Below, piece after piece: positions 1-11,100 of a stretch of 64,000 bases of DNA (the stretch's first letter is position 1; every line of letters starts with the position of its first letter). The stretch is from Chionis minor (Eukaryota; Chordata; Aves; Charadriiformes; Chionididae): contig VZSF01008867.1 of NCBI GenBank assembly GCA_013398295.1, positions 1-64,000 of the forward strand. The letters are read 5' to 3'. The position numbers and the translations under genes are program-made. The notes under the pieces were generated by a model. That model was not told the DNA's origin, did no database searches, and saw only the letters and a list, made by a program, of their open reading frames with translations.

Positions 1-1078
1 ATCTTGTTATTCTCCTCAACCTCAACGTCCAGTGCGCCATACTTACTGTACACAGGTAAATAGAAAGCTGAGGAGGGCTGCGATGGGTTTCCTTTGCCTC
101 TTCTGATAGGCACCTGTATCCATTCCCCCCTATTCCCTGGGTCAACTCCCTCTGTCAAGGGGGTCTGCAGAGCCTGGCACCACTAATCTATCTTCCTTTC
201 ACCTTCCCTTATAGACCTTAGCCTATAGATTCAGATCACTGAATAAGATTTCTCTCCAACCATATGTCCTTGTATTCTCTCTTCCTTGTTCTTTGAATGT
301 TACCTATCACTATATAGGAAAACTTTGGGAAAAGAGGTAGAATGGAAGACAGTTTCAATACAGGGCCATAGAGTCTAGTGCCTCAAATGAGGCTACATGT
401 CCAACATTTTTGAAATCTGAAGTATCTAAGTTTGAAGTTTAATGACATGAAGTTCCCTCTAAAGCCAATGAAGAAGGTTATAGACATCCTTTCTCAGAGC
501 AGTTCAGGTCTTAACATTCCTCTAATGGGAGGGCTCTTAGCCAACTACTCTTCCAGCTCCATTGCCTCAAGCAGGTGCCTAAAGTAAAGTTAAAAATGTC
601 TGGCCTATGTTGCCAACAATTAAAAGCTCATGTTTCTTTATGCATAAAGGTTTCGTAGCAAAATTAGATTTTTAAATATTAATTCATATACACACAGGAG
701 AAACAATATTCTCCCATGGTTAAAGAACAAGACTATAAGCCATAGTTCCTGAAAGATAGATCTCAATTTACCATACATTATGCATCTTCCTTTTTTCCCT
801 CACTGCAAAAATAACTTAGTTCCAGCCTCTATCAATGAGAATCTATATAAATTTAACCATGGGCCTCTTGGACAGGATCACATGTTTTCATTTCCAACCC
901 CAAGCATCTATACTCCAGGAGAGCAGCAGCTCCCCACCCAGCTCCTGCTCCATTGCTGCCTGGAACAGGGCTGGGATAAAGGGCAGTTTCTCTCAAAGTC
1001 CTTTGTTCTTAATGCACGGGCTCCTTCGGTGAAAAGGCTTTTCAAATATCCCTGGTGATGCATAAGGAGTTCCTCCAG
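1..1078. other. Unique AT-rich sequence, presumed intron
   Basis: No repeat recognised. Bases 1-55 could be the tail of an exon (cacag|gtaaat at 56). The part from about 890 is GC-richer with overlapping chance frames on both strands. Confidence 0.4.
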
Positions 1079-1129
1079 GTCAGCATATACCACAGCCTGT
1101 AGAACTAAACCCCTCAGTGGCATCTTCTA
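1079..1129 (+). CDS. Possible small coding exon upstream of 1337
   Basis: A 51-bp open segment between cctccag and a full GTAAGT donor (cttcta|gtaagtac). It is phase 1 at both ends, so it would splice in frame to the exon at 1337 with a joined codon A+GC, Ser. It encodes a Pro/Ser-containing peptide including QPVELNPSVASS. The acceptor is mediocre and the resulting intron would be only 207 bp. Phase agreement alone occurs by chance one time in three, so this is a weak call. Confidence 0.22.
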
Positions 1130-1336
1130 GTAAGTACACCTTCAGCATTATTAGCACTAGAAAATCACATATACACAGTAGCTTTTCTTCATGCAGTGTT
1201 ATTTCTATTGTATAACATGTGCTTGCACAATTGCTTTAATTTGGATCTATGGAAATACAAGCTGCATAGCAGAGGGCAGATCAACCTCTGGTTTTTAATA
1301 AATGATCACACTGACAATTAAAATTCCTGTTGACAG

Positions 1337-1432
1337 GCGAATTACTGTTAAAATCTATGATTGATTTCGAGCAGAAAGATCTGGAGCAGCAGGGAGTAGA
1401 GCAGCTAGTAGAAAACCTTAATAAAAATCAAG
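1337..1432 (+). CDS. Probable internal coding exon, unidentified Glu/Gln-rich helical protein
   Basis: I do not recognise the gene. What is seen: a 96-bp open segment preceded by ...cctgttgacag and followed by AATCAAG|gtaataag. The first two bases complete a split codon and the last base starts another, so the exon is phase 1 on both sides. It encodes about 31 complete residues, including DFEQKDLEQQGVEQL, with regularly spaced Leu, Val and Ile between charged residues, as in an amphipathic helix or coiled coil. The chance frame continues past the donor as low-complexity Phe/Asn sequence, which fits intron read-through and places the boundary. The next good exon (5719) starts in the matching phase; the joined codon is G+CT, Ala. 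The acceptor pyrimidine tract is weak. Inferred: an internal exon of a + strand gene with large introns. Confidence 0.55.
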
Positions 1433-4400
1433 GTAATAAGCCTTTTGCAAATATCAATTTTAATTATTTTTTAAATTACCTTTTCCTCTTCCATCTCTTT
1501 CATATGGCCCAATCATGTGAAAAGTTAATCATATTTTATAATAAAAAACATTTACTGTTCTTTTTTTCATCATCTTTAGTAGAGTTTTTCAACAATATGA
1601 GCCATTACACTAAAATGGAAATTTCTTCAGCCATCAGAGCACACAGCTGTTTTATAGTTAAACTGTTTCACATTGGTAGAGGTTTTTTATGCAAGTACTG
1701 CAGCTTCCAGAGCATGATTTTGCTACCAGGTTTTTGTTTCTAAAATACTGTATTTAATTTTTAATAATATCTGCACAATGACTGGCCAATCTCTTTGCTT
1801 TGGTGGGCTTCTTTACTCAGAATTTTTGAACTACCTGCAAACAACAAAAGAAGCAAATCAGCTTCAAAGTCCTTACAGTTAAAGCAGAGAAGTTTCTAAA
1901 ACATGCATAAAGAGGTTGTGGAATTGAAGTACACTGCAAAAAGAAAACCAAACAGGAAGGCTTCCTTCAAATTCTTAGAAGACCAACGACACAGAACATT
2001 TATTTTCACCTCATACTCTTCCTCTCTCACAGGTTGAGAGGGATTTTGTCACGAAAATGCTTTCAAGGTACTTTTGTGTGAGCTAAGAGATACAGGGTAC
2101 TGAATCTTCATTTTTAGAGGTGAAAGATGTAGCAAATTTTTAGAAGTGATTTGTTTAATGGAAGAAAAAGTATCACAAGGGCTATTAAGAAGTGGCACAC
2201 AGCAGGGAAACATAAAAACCTGTGGGTGCTTACCATTTTAAGTTTCATTCATTCGTCTTTGTTTCCAAAAGTCCTTTTTACTTACACTGTAATGATCTTT
2301 AAATGAGTGGTAATGAAGAATAATGAACTCTGTGATGACTGGAATTGGTCAGCTCTAACTTGTGACTCACCATGAACAGAGCATATATTAAACAGTATAT
2401 CACAGTCAGGTATTTAATTCCAGCTCCTCTTTATTTACTTGCCTAGAGTGTGTCCTGATCTTCTTCAAGTTTTACTGCCATCAGTATGACCACTGTAGTT
2501 TAACTCCACAAGAGACTGATCTGCTCAGATGCAGGTAAAGGAGTAACTCCAAACAATTGCTTTATGATTGCTCTGACATTTGCACGGGCTTGGAGAATTC
2601 AACCATCTGATATGCTATATAATTTCTCTTCCACGACAAATAATTTTTTTCTAGATGGGAGGTGAAGCAACTTGATGAAGGGTGTATGTTCAATACATAT
2701 TAAATACATGTGTGCATGAGATCACACAGATGTAGACCAATTTCTTGTGAAGAAAACCGACTTAATTTACCAAAATACCCAGACAGCGACTTAGCATTCT
2801 CCAACTAATACATTTCAAATTGTCACTCTTGGTTCAGCTGCTTTGACTTTCAGAGCCATGTATCAGCAGCACCTGAGGATCGTGGGCAGCAGCCCCTTTC
2901 CTGACACACGACCAAGGCTGCAGCATACGTGCAGCACTGGAGCAGCACTGATGCCAACACCGAATGCGTGCCACCCGCAGGATATATGGGCTGCTGAGGG
3001 ACACGTGTGTAAGAGGGCATCCAGTGGAGCGCCACAGCCAGCACACTCCAACTGAACCACACCATTCTCCCTCCCCATCTCAGGTGGCTCTCAGGAACTG
3101 GACATGACTGGTTTGACACACTAAATGGAATATCTTCACAGACCTCAGAAACTGATGAACTTGGGCTCACAATCCTGTGCAACACGCTCAAAGAGTGCAG
3201 AAAAAAAAACAACTTGAGATTGCAAGAGGGAGAAAACTTGCTATTTACATGATGAGTTTATCAGAACTGATGTTTTTTCTAGTAAAAGCTGTTGTACATA
3301 TGAGCTCAATTTGATGCTGCATTGTTTAGTGGCAGACAGAAATAATACAAGACATAATGCAATTTACCGCTTCATTTCTTCATAAAGTCTACCCAGAAAC
3401 ATTTACTGCTCCATGTTACAGTAGAGAAAGAGTTTAGCAAAATCAGTAAAGTAGGGAGTCTGCAAAACTATAAATAATGCTCTCTGCTTTCCTAAATAAT
3501 ATTTCATGCTCTAGTGAAATAACATATTTTCTTTTTAATGCCAGATCTGACCTGAATTATTTGTCTATAATTTCTAAACTTGATTTAGTCACCCTGGACT
3601 AGATTTGTATTTATTTTATTTTTTGTCAAAATGGACAGATCAGTCTGCTCTGCCTGTGGACTTTGATACCTAAGAAAAACTTGAGCAAGTGTAATTTTTA
3701 TCTTCTGATTTTATTTACAACATTCTAAGTGCTGAATTTTGTTTGTTTCTTCTCAGTTGTCAATCACAAAGGATATTATTAAAACCAAGAGATCTAAAAA
3801 AAAAAAAATGAAAATGCTTTATGGTTTTAGCCTACTTTCTGATTTTTTCATTTACAAAAGAGGGATTCTGATATTTCAGCCCAAAAAACATAGAATACCA
3901 TACACACTTTCACCCCCACACAAACTGTAGAGGTCCTTTCAGAAAATGGAGAGAGATAACACATAATCTTTCTGGCTTCTGGGTAACACGGTTGATAACC
4001 TTTTCTCTTTACTTCTCTAGCACCCTCCAGCAATCCCCTTAATCACTTGCCAGGCATGAATTTTGAGAATTATTTTTTTTTGCCCTTTTTCAACATTAGT
4101 TCTTGAAAATTCATTTTTCTTTCAATAAGGGTAGCTATTTTAACTGTTTCAGTTAATATGCATTTTGGGGCACCAGCTAGTGCCTCTGCAGAGTACTGCA
4201 CTGTGACACACGGTAGATGCAAGTCAGACTTAGGTTAGGAACCTTTGTTCTGTATTCTACATCTACCTTCAGCTATTCTTACAAAAAATGAATCAAATTC
4301 AGACAAAAGCATACATTTCCCAATTCAGTAGAGACTGTAAAAGACAGAAGATGAATGATAACCTCAGAATTAAAGGTGTCACTTCCCAGGAAGACCTCAA

Positions 4401-5718
4401 ACTTCACTGAAGATTTTTCAAAACAGAAACTGAAAACATTCAGGAAGAACTAAATTTGGGCAGTCCAAAAGACACTAGTTTCAGAAAATTGCTAGAAAGA
4501 TAATAAAAACAAGAAGGTAGACAGAAAACCAATCTGCAACCATAAAGATAACCACTTGCAGCTACTACTGCCATTGTTGCTTTTGATTCCAGATGATTTG
4601 AATCTACTGCCCATTGGCAAGTGCTTAGTATGAAAGAAGCTGATCCTGAACCAAACCCACAATTTTAACAGTTAAAAAATCTATATTGAAGCCATGCAGC
4701 TTAGTTCTGAGATAAAGTTATTAAAAACAAATCAACATTCAAAAACCAGCGGTTTATAATTTATCCAAAATGTAGGCAAGTCATCCGTAAATGTTTCTTG
4801 CTGGTTAAACTTGCCATCTTTTTATGCATAGGCACTCACTGACTTAAATATGTCTATGTTACTTGGTCCAGCAACTTCAATTAAGTTCAAAAGCAAATAA
4901 AAAAAGATGCTACATGCAGTTTTCAGTTTGTGCAACAACGATGCAGAACCATTCCGACACCTAAATCATATGCTTATACATGGCATACTTCTGTAGTTCT
5001 GCAGCTATCTTAAACCAAGTCATCTTCAGTCTGTGATGCTCTCGAGTTCAAAATTCATGTAGGAACATTTCAAAATCGTGGGCAATTAACACTGAAATCC
5101 TTGAAGTATTTCATCCACATTAATCTCAAATGAGTACCTCATGATCAATATTATTAAAACAAATTTCAAAGGAATTGGTAATGATTAAGTTATTGTAGAG
5201 CATCACTATCTTCTTCTGTATCTGTGTGAGTTTTGCCTGTTTTCTATGCTGTATCTTTGAAACCTCATCTCAGATTGACCTGAAAGTCACAGTTTGCAGC
5301 ACAATGTAGTCAAATAAATAACCTGCAATAAAAAGTATGCAATACAAAATATAAGATCACTGCTAACTGTCAAGTTGCTGTATTAAGAACGTGACATTAT
5401 CTAGGTGAAGTAGCTGAGGTCTAGTGCTTTAAGTATTTTCAAGTGACAGTGACCCAGCCTGACTTAAATGAGGTGTGTTACCTAGACGTCTAAAATCAGG
5501 TGAGGTAAATCCAGGACCCAGAGTCTAACCTGAATGTCACTAATCTGGCAAAATTCGTCTTGACTTCGGTGGTGAGCTTCTTGTTTCCCTTCCTGGTCCT
5601 CTGTATATCACGATCAAAGATTTAAAAATGTTAAACTATCTGTGCATACATATGTTCTGGAATAGGAAAGTAAAAGCCAAATGTTTCGACTCAGCTCGCT
5701 TCCCCCTCTACCCCACAG
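1433..5718. other. Presumed intron between the two exon candidates
   Basis: AT-rich apart from the island at 2826-3220. A strong-looking acceptor at 3756 (tttgtttcttctcag) leads into a frame that reaches a poly-A run and has no donor; it is also in the wrong phase. Confidence 0.5.
2826..3220. other. GC-richer island, unidentified
   Basis: About 400 bp with clearly higher GC and several CpGs inside an AT-rich intron. Both strands contain overlapping open frames (up to 120 codons on minus), which is expected of GC-rich sequence. No splice-bounded exon or known repeat is recognisable. It could be an old transposon fragment or a regulatory element. Confidence 0.3.
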
Positions 5719-5798
5719 CTTCAAATCTGGAGCATTTAGAGCCGGATGCTTTGTCTAAAATAAAGCATTTGGAACTTCATTGCTTAAAGAACACGGTG
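5719..5798 (+). CDS. Probable internal coding exon, same unidentified gene
   Basis: An 80-bp open segment with a strong acceptor (a tract of about 20 pyrimidines, cttccccctctaccccacag) and a good donor (acggtg|gtatgt). It starts with the last two bases of a split codon and ends on a codon boundary (phase 1 in, phase 0 out). It encodes 26 complete residues, including EPDALSKIKHLELHCL, again Leu-rich with Lys and Glu, consistent with a helix. Phase agrees with exon 1337-1432, so the two can be spliced in frame without a stop. A donor three bases earlier (acacg|gtggta) is possible but weaker. No family signature is recognisable. Together with 1337-1432 this is the best evidence for a real gene in the window. 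Confidence 0.6.
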
Positions 5799-7924
5799 GT
5801 ATGTAACTAACAAATACAATCTGGAAATAATGCCTCTTTTCTAAATTTATCATTATGTCCTTTGTATTTTGAGCAGAGATCGCAGAATTCTTAGTTTGAA
5901 AGTTTTCTCAGTTTACTCATCTTACAGTAAGGTTAGCTTAACTTCAATGAAATTTAAGAGCACCAATGGATTGCATCATTTTATTTGATGCAGCTTTTTC
6001 AGCCCAGATGAACTTAATATGTAATTTTTATTCTCTCTTTTGTATTTTATATGAGACATCTCTTGGAAATACAATTTGTTAACCTATGGTGAAGACAGAC
6101 ATAGTATGAAAATCAGAAACAAAATGCAAAAAAATTGTCTGTGTAGAAATGGAAAAATTGATGCAATGTTAATAAGAATGCAAACACTAGTCTACAATAA
6201 CCACACCTATAAAAGTGTCATTTTATGAACATTAATACTGATTCCTTTCTAATGGGTTTGTAACTCATACAGAAGATCATTACAGTCTTTTACTTATGGT
6301 GGAAATCCATGCCTTAAAATTTGCGGTTGCATCCACTAGAGAGAGTTTCTAGAGTATCTGTGAGGATTTGATAAAAATACTGGGCCTGTAACATTTCTCA
6401 GGAATATATCCTAGAAAACTCTTGGCTGAAAATGTTATGAAACATGCATGATTTTTTTGATTAGTTACCAAAAATATTATTATGACACCGTAGTCTAAAC
6501 TTATGACCATGGACCATAAACCCGTCACAATTGTTCCAGAGGACCATGTGAAGAACGATAATTATTATCTAGAAGTCAAGAAGTTATGAACGTTGAATAA
6601 AAATGTAATGAATTCTAAGTTTTGGAAAGAGGCAAAATATGTTTTCCTAAAATTCAAAAGTGTAATCTCTACCTTTCTTTTGAGCAACAACTTTTTAAAG
6701 AGATCGAAGTTAAGGATATCGGAAGATGTGCATGAAATTTGCACATATTCACCTCCATAATGAACAATGTACTGTAAAAGTATCTCATTTACATTATTTG
6801 AAACCTTTCTTAAAAAAATTAGAACAAGAATTATTATTACAATAATGGAAATAATATCAATGACCGTAAAGGACAATAATGGAAATAATATCAATGACCG
6901 TAAAGGACAAACTCAGGTCATCTAAAGTTCAATTCTAAACATGTTTCTACTTGTATTTGTATCAGGATCTTTTTTCACCTAAAATAAGAACTTGCCTTTG
7001 TCATCACAGAATTGTGTTGTTTGGTGGGGTTTTTTTAATTTATCAGTTTCTGAGTTCTCACCCTGCTTGCTGATTCAGCTCATCCTCCCCTCCCATCCAT
7101 TTTGGTGGAAGTTTAATTAGACTAGTCTTTATTCCATTGTCCATGTCATTACTAAAAATGCGCAATAGTACAAGATCGAAGACAGATTCCTACAGAACAC
7201 ATCAGCTTGACAGGGAACAATACACTCTGAATGATTTCCCTACTAGTTCCACACTCACATAATAGTAGTGTAATTTCTTTCTTTTTTTAAAATACTTTCT
7301 TATCAAAATATCATGTGAGATAATGTGAGAAGATTTATTTGTCAAGACATGACATCTCCTGGTTCATCCTATTCTCAAGAACCGTTATTCTGCCACAAAA
7401 GGATATTAGACTGGTATTACACAATTTCTCCTTGGTAAATTCGTTTTGGCTATTATGCATCTCCCCGCTGTTCTACATGTGCTTACAGTTAATTTGATTT
7501 CATTATTTTTTTCCAGGATTTTTTTTACAAAATTTAAATTATGCTTATGCATCTATAATTCCCCAGCTCTTCCTTCCTCTCCTTTATAAAGGCAGGCACC
7601 GAGTCAGCTCTTTTTGAGCTTTTTGAAACTTACCTCATTCTCCACAACAGAGAACTGTTAATGGAACTTGAGAATGCTCCATCTAATTACTTAAATGCTA
7701 TACAATAGACTTCATTAAACCTAGTTCATTTAAAAAATATCTGATTTCTCTATGTGCTCTTTTAGAAGCTCTTTTATCATTCCAATCTGACATCTTAGTC
7801 CTTTCTTAGGTTTAGTAGTTGTGTTAACTGAGCACAGCTAAGGAAAACTGAAAAAAATATTAAACATTTTTGCAAGTTTAATACCATTTTTAAATTTCTT
7901 CCCTTCCCTATTTGATTCCCTATT
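5799..7924. other. Presumed intron, no gene seen
   Basis: AT-rich unique sequence containing the 34-bp tandem duplication. Acceptor-like tracts at about 5980, 6966 and 7517 lead to early stops or no donor. Confidence 0.5.
6840..6907. repeat. Perfect 34-bp tandem duplication
   Basis: Two identical 34-bp units (6840-6873 and 6874-6907) beginning caataatggaaataat. Identity is complete, so the event is recent or one copy is an assembly slip. Confidence 0.97.
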
Positions 7925-8227
7925 TGGGGGTCAATCTCTTCTCCCAAGTAATAAGCGATAGGACAAGAGGAAATGGCCTCAAGTTGTGACAGGGGAGGTT
8001 TAGACTGGATATTAGGAAAAACTTCTTTACCGAAATGGTTATCAAGCATTGGAACAGGCTGCCCAGGGAGGTGGTGGAATCGCCATCCCTGGAGGTATTT
8101 AAAAGACGGGTAGACGTGGTGCTGAGGGACATGGTTTAGGGGTGGTTTTGGCATAGGTTTATGATTGGACTCGATGATCTTGAAGGTCTCTTCCAACCCA
8201 AGTGATTCTGTTCTATGATTCTATGAT
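7925..8227 (+). mobile_element. CR1 LINE, 5'-truncated 3' end
   Basis: Recognised from the end of CR1 ORF2 (ggaacaggctgcccagggag, then tggaggtatttaaaagacg), the conserved 3' block (ggactcgatgatcttgaagg) and the ATTCTATGATTCTATGAT tail. Only about 300 bp remain, so it is a standard 5'-truncated insertion. Frameshifts and stops break the ORF2 end, so it is inactive. It is well preserved compared with the neighbouring minus-strand copy. Confidence 0.96.
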
Positions 8228-8781
8228 AGCATATCAACCTTTTTTTCCTTTTCTTGCTCTTATTATTAATGTGTTTATAAATTGACTTTTAGTTTCCTTT
8301 TATGTTCTTTTTTATGCCATGCATAATTCTGCATCTTGGCCTTCCCAGTTTTGTCAGCCTTCATATCAGTGCTACTTCATTTACACTAATTTGGTAATTT
8401 GATCACGTTTCCATTTTCTGAGGGATTTTTTTTTCCTGGGCCTTAGGACACTGAAGTCAAAGCTTACCTAAGGGAGCTACTTCCTAGGCTTCACAATTAC
8501 TGATATGGTTTGTGCTTCTCCCTTAAATATGATTTCTAAGGGAAACTGCCAGTGCTTGTAAATGTTTTTCCCTTAGATTTATCTGCAATAAGATCTGACT
8601 CATCAGCCCTACTAGTTTGTTCTCCTATAATTTACTGGGTTTATTATGATCTGCACTTTCTGTTCCTTGATGTAATAAATCATTTTATGTCCTCACTAAA
8701 CAGATTAAAGAAAGTGAGAGTAAATCCCCTTTGTATTTTCAACCACATTTTTTCTAGGGGCTTCCTGCTAGCTGCCCTCAA
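8228..8781. other. Unique sequence between two CR1 copies
   Basis: AT-rich; nothing recognised. Confidence 0.5.
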
Positions 8782-10130
8782 AGAACCACAGAGCAACTGA
8801 GCTTGTGAGGGACCTCTGGGGGCAATTAGTCCAAGCTTCTACTCCAGACAAGGCTAATGGCAAAGCTGGGTTGGACAGCTCAGGGCTTCGAGTCAGTGGA
8901 CTTTTGAAAATCTCCAAGGATGAGGTCAACGCTGATTCCACCACCTCTCTGAGCACCTTTTTCTTATGATAAACCACTTTGGCTCTAAATTATTGTTATT
9001 CCTTATACTCAGTTGAAACTGTTTGTGTTGCAGTTTGTGACAGTTGCTTCCCTTATGCTCTTCTGAAAGAGGCTAACTTAATTTTCTCTGTAATGTCCTA
9101 CAGGTAGTGGCAAACTCCAGTTAGACTGCCCTCAGGATTTTTTTATCCAGGCTGAACAAACCATTTCTCTCTGCTTCTCCTTGTACATCATTCTCCAGCC
9201 TACCAACAGTCTCAATGGCCCTCTGCTGGATATGGTCCAGTTTGCCAGTACTCTGCCTTACTTTGCCTTACTGCAAGGCCCAAAATCAGACACAGTTTCC
9301 CAGACATAGCTTGGTCGGTGTGAAGCACAGGAATGGATAAGTCCCTGTTACCAGCAGGCTGTGCACTTCCTGCAGCTGCCAGTGAGGATGTTCAAACAGC
9401 ATCAGCCCCAGTCTCAGCCCTGAGAAATGCCCTTCTGACAGTGGACAGGAGGACTCGGTACTGCTAATTGCAGCCCTTGCAGCCTGATGGTTCAGGCAGT
9501 TTTCCCCCCCACCTTGATGTCCACCCCACCAGTCCACGATGCTGTCTTGTACACAGAGAGAGCCATTTCATCACACGAGGCAATCAGGCTGACCCAATGT
9601 GATTTTTGCTTAGCAAATTCATGCCAGCTGCTCCAAATCATCTTCTTGTCTTCGTGTATCTGTAAATGGTTTCTACAATGACTTGCTCTGTATTTTCTCC
9701 AGGGACTGAGGTGAAACCGATTGGTGTATAGCTCCCCAGATACTCTTTCCTTTTTTTTTTTTTTTTTGATGTAACATTTCCCTTTCTCTCACAGGGATGT
9801 CCTCCCGTTGCTATACCCTTTCAAAAATACAGCAATCTCACAATAACATCAGCCATCTGCCCACCATAGATTTGTGCCTGTCCAGCTTGCCTGAATAGTC
9901 TTTATCTTGATCCCAATCTATGGTGGACAGTACCTTTCTCCCAAAACTTTGCTCTGACACCTGACAGACCCAAGATAAGCCTTGCCAGCACAGATCCAGC
10001 ACAAGGAAGGCACTGAATACACCCTGCCCCGCATCACCTTGCTGCCTAACTCCTCGTTTTGCTGCAAGCACTTCCATATCTTGCTGTGTCGGTCTCCTAG
10101 CAGATGTCTGGAATCTGCCATTACGCTTTG
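8782..10130 (-). mobile_element. Old, heavily decayed CR1 LINE (antisense)
   Basis: Read on the minus strand, the left end is a degraded CR1 3' end (gagggacctctgggggcaattagtccaagc on +, without the clean ATTCTATG tail). It then follows the antisense CR1 order: ...ctccaaggatgaggtc..., ...tccaggctgaacaaacc..., and near 9700 the block corresponding to the reverse transcriptase region (gggactgaggtgaaaccgat, then caatctcacaataacatcagcc). Central parts are missing or unrecognisable, and a poly-T tract (about 9750-9768) interrupts it. It is much older than the copy at 7925. The right boundary is uncertain by 100 bp or more. Confidence 0.75.
9750..9768. repeat. Poly-T tract
   Basis: An uninterrupted T run inside the decayed CR1, probably slippage expansion of a T-rich CR1 position. 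Confidence 0.9.
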
Positions 10131-10565
10131 GATAATTCAAAGAGTTGTTCATGAAACATCCTCATCCCCACAGACAGGAGGTCACATTCATCCACTTCTA
10201 GTTTTCAATGCACAGGTAACTATTACATTTGTAAACCTGATGAAATTTCTGCTACTGTTACTTGGAACTCATGTACAAAACTTTGTTTCAGACTAAACGA
10301 GTTTGTTTCTACTATGAGAAGATCTTTATTCTTCTCATTTTCCCTCCATAAGAGACGACTTGTAGACTCCCCAAAACAAAGACTAGAGGAAGCAGAGGTG
10401 GAGGCCTTCTGAACCTTTCTGAATGTCTCAAACGCTCACAAGTACTGTGAAATGAATCTATAGCTTGGGTGGACAAGACAGATCTTGTACAGTGCAGGCC
10501 TTGCATGGAGCTTGCACGGAGCTTGCACGGAGCCTGGACGATGCAAGGTCAAAGAGCTGATAGGG

Positions 10566-10832
10566 CTGCAGCCTGCTTGTCTCTTGTGTAGCACAGGGGG
10601 CAGGAAGCCTTTTGAAAGCCAAATGGGAGTGCTCAACTTGTGACCCCATTATCTGCTAAATGCCTCTGTACCCCCACCCAAATCATGCTTCCTACCACCT
10701 GGGGAGGTGGGAAACCTGAGACAAACTGTCATTGTAATAGTGGGGTGGGTTGTACTGTACAACGCGAACATAAAAGGGAAAGACATGTACCACTAGATGG
10801 TGGTGGAAGAATTTCTCTGGGAGGGGACACAG
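10566..10832. repeat. First copy of a 267-bp identical duplication flanking an N
   Basis: Bases 10566-10832 are identical to 10834-11100, with one N between them. The duplicated sequence includes the TATA-like motif and a CTCF-like motif of the LTR-like unit. Confidence 0.97.
10790..10803 (+). promoter_or_regulatory. CTCF-like core motif in the LTR-like unit
   Basis: ccactagatggtgg matches the CTCF core consensus CCASYAGRKGGCRS at 13 of 14 positions (T instead of C at position 12). The same motif appears at 11058-11071 in the duplicated copy. Binding is unproven. Confidence 0.3.
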
Positions 10833-10833
10833 N
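10833..10833. other. Assembly gap (single N)
   Basis: The only ambiguous base in the window. Identical 267-bp sequences abut it on both sides, which is what happens when two overlapping contig ends are joined without collapsing the overlap. Confidence 0.95.
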
Positions 10834-11100
10834 CTGCAGCCTGCTTGTCTCTTGTGTAGCACAGGGGGCAGGAAGCCTTTTGAAAGCCAAATGGGAGTGC
10901 TCAACTTGTGACCCCATTATCTGCTAAATGCCTCTGTACCCCCACCCAAATCATGCTTCCTACCACCTGGGGAGGTGGGAAACCTGAGACAAACTGTCAT
11001 TGTAATAGTGGGGTGGGTTGTACTGTACAACGCGAACATAAAAGGGAAAGACATGTACCACTAGATGGTGGTGGAAGAATTTCTCTGGGAGGGGACACAG
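10834..11100. repeat. Second copy of the 267-bp duplication
   Basis: Identical to 10566-10832. Probably an assembly artefact rather than a biological tandem duplication. Confidence 0.97.

Noticed and set aside
2850..3212. Minus-strand 120-codon frame
   Set aside because: GC-rich sequence with overlapping open frames on both strands; no splice sites or domain.
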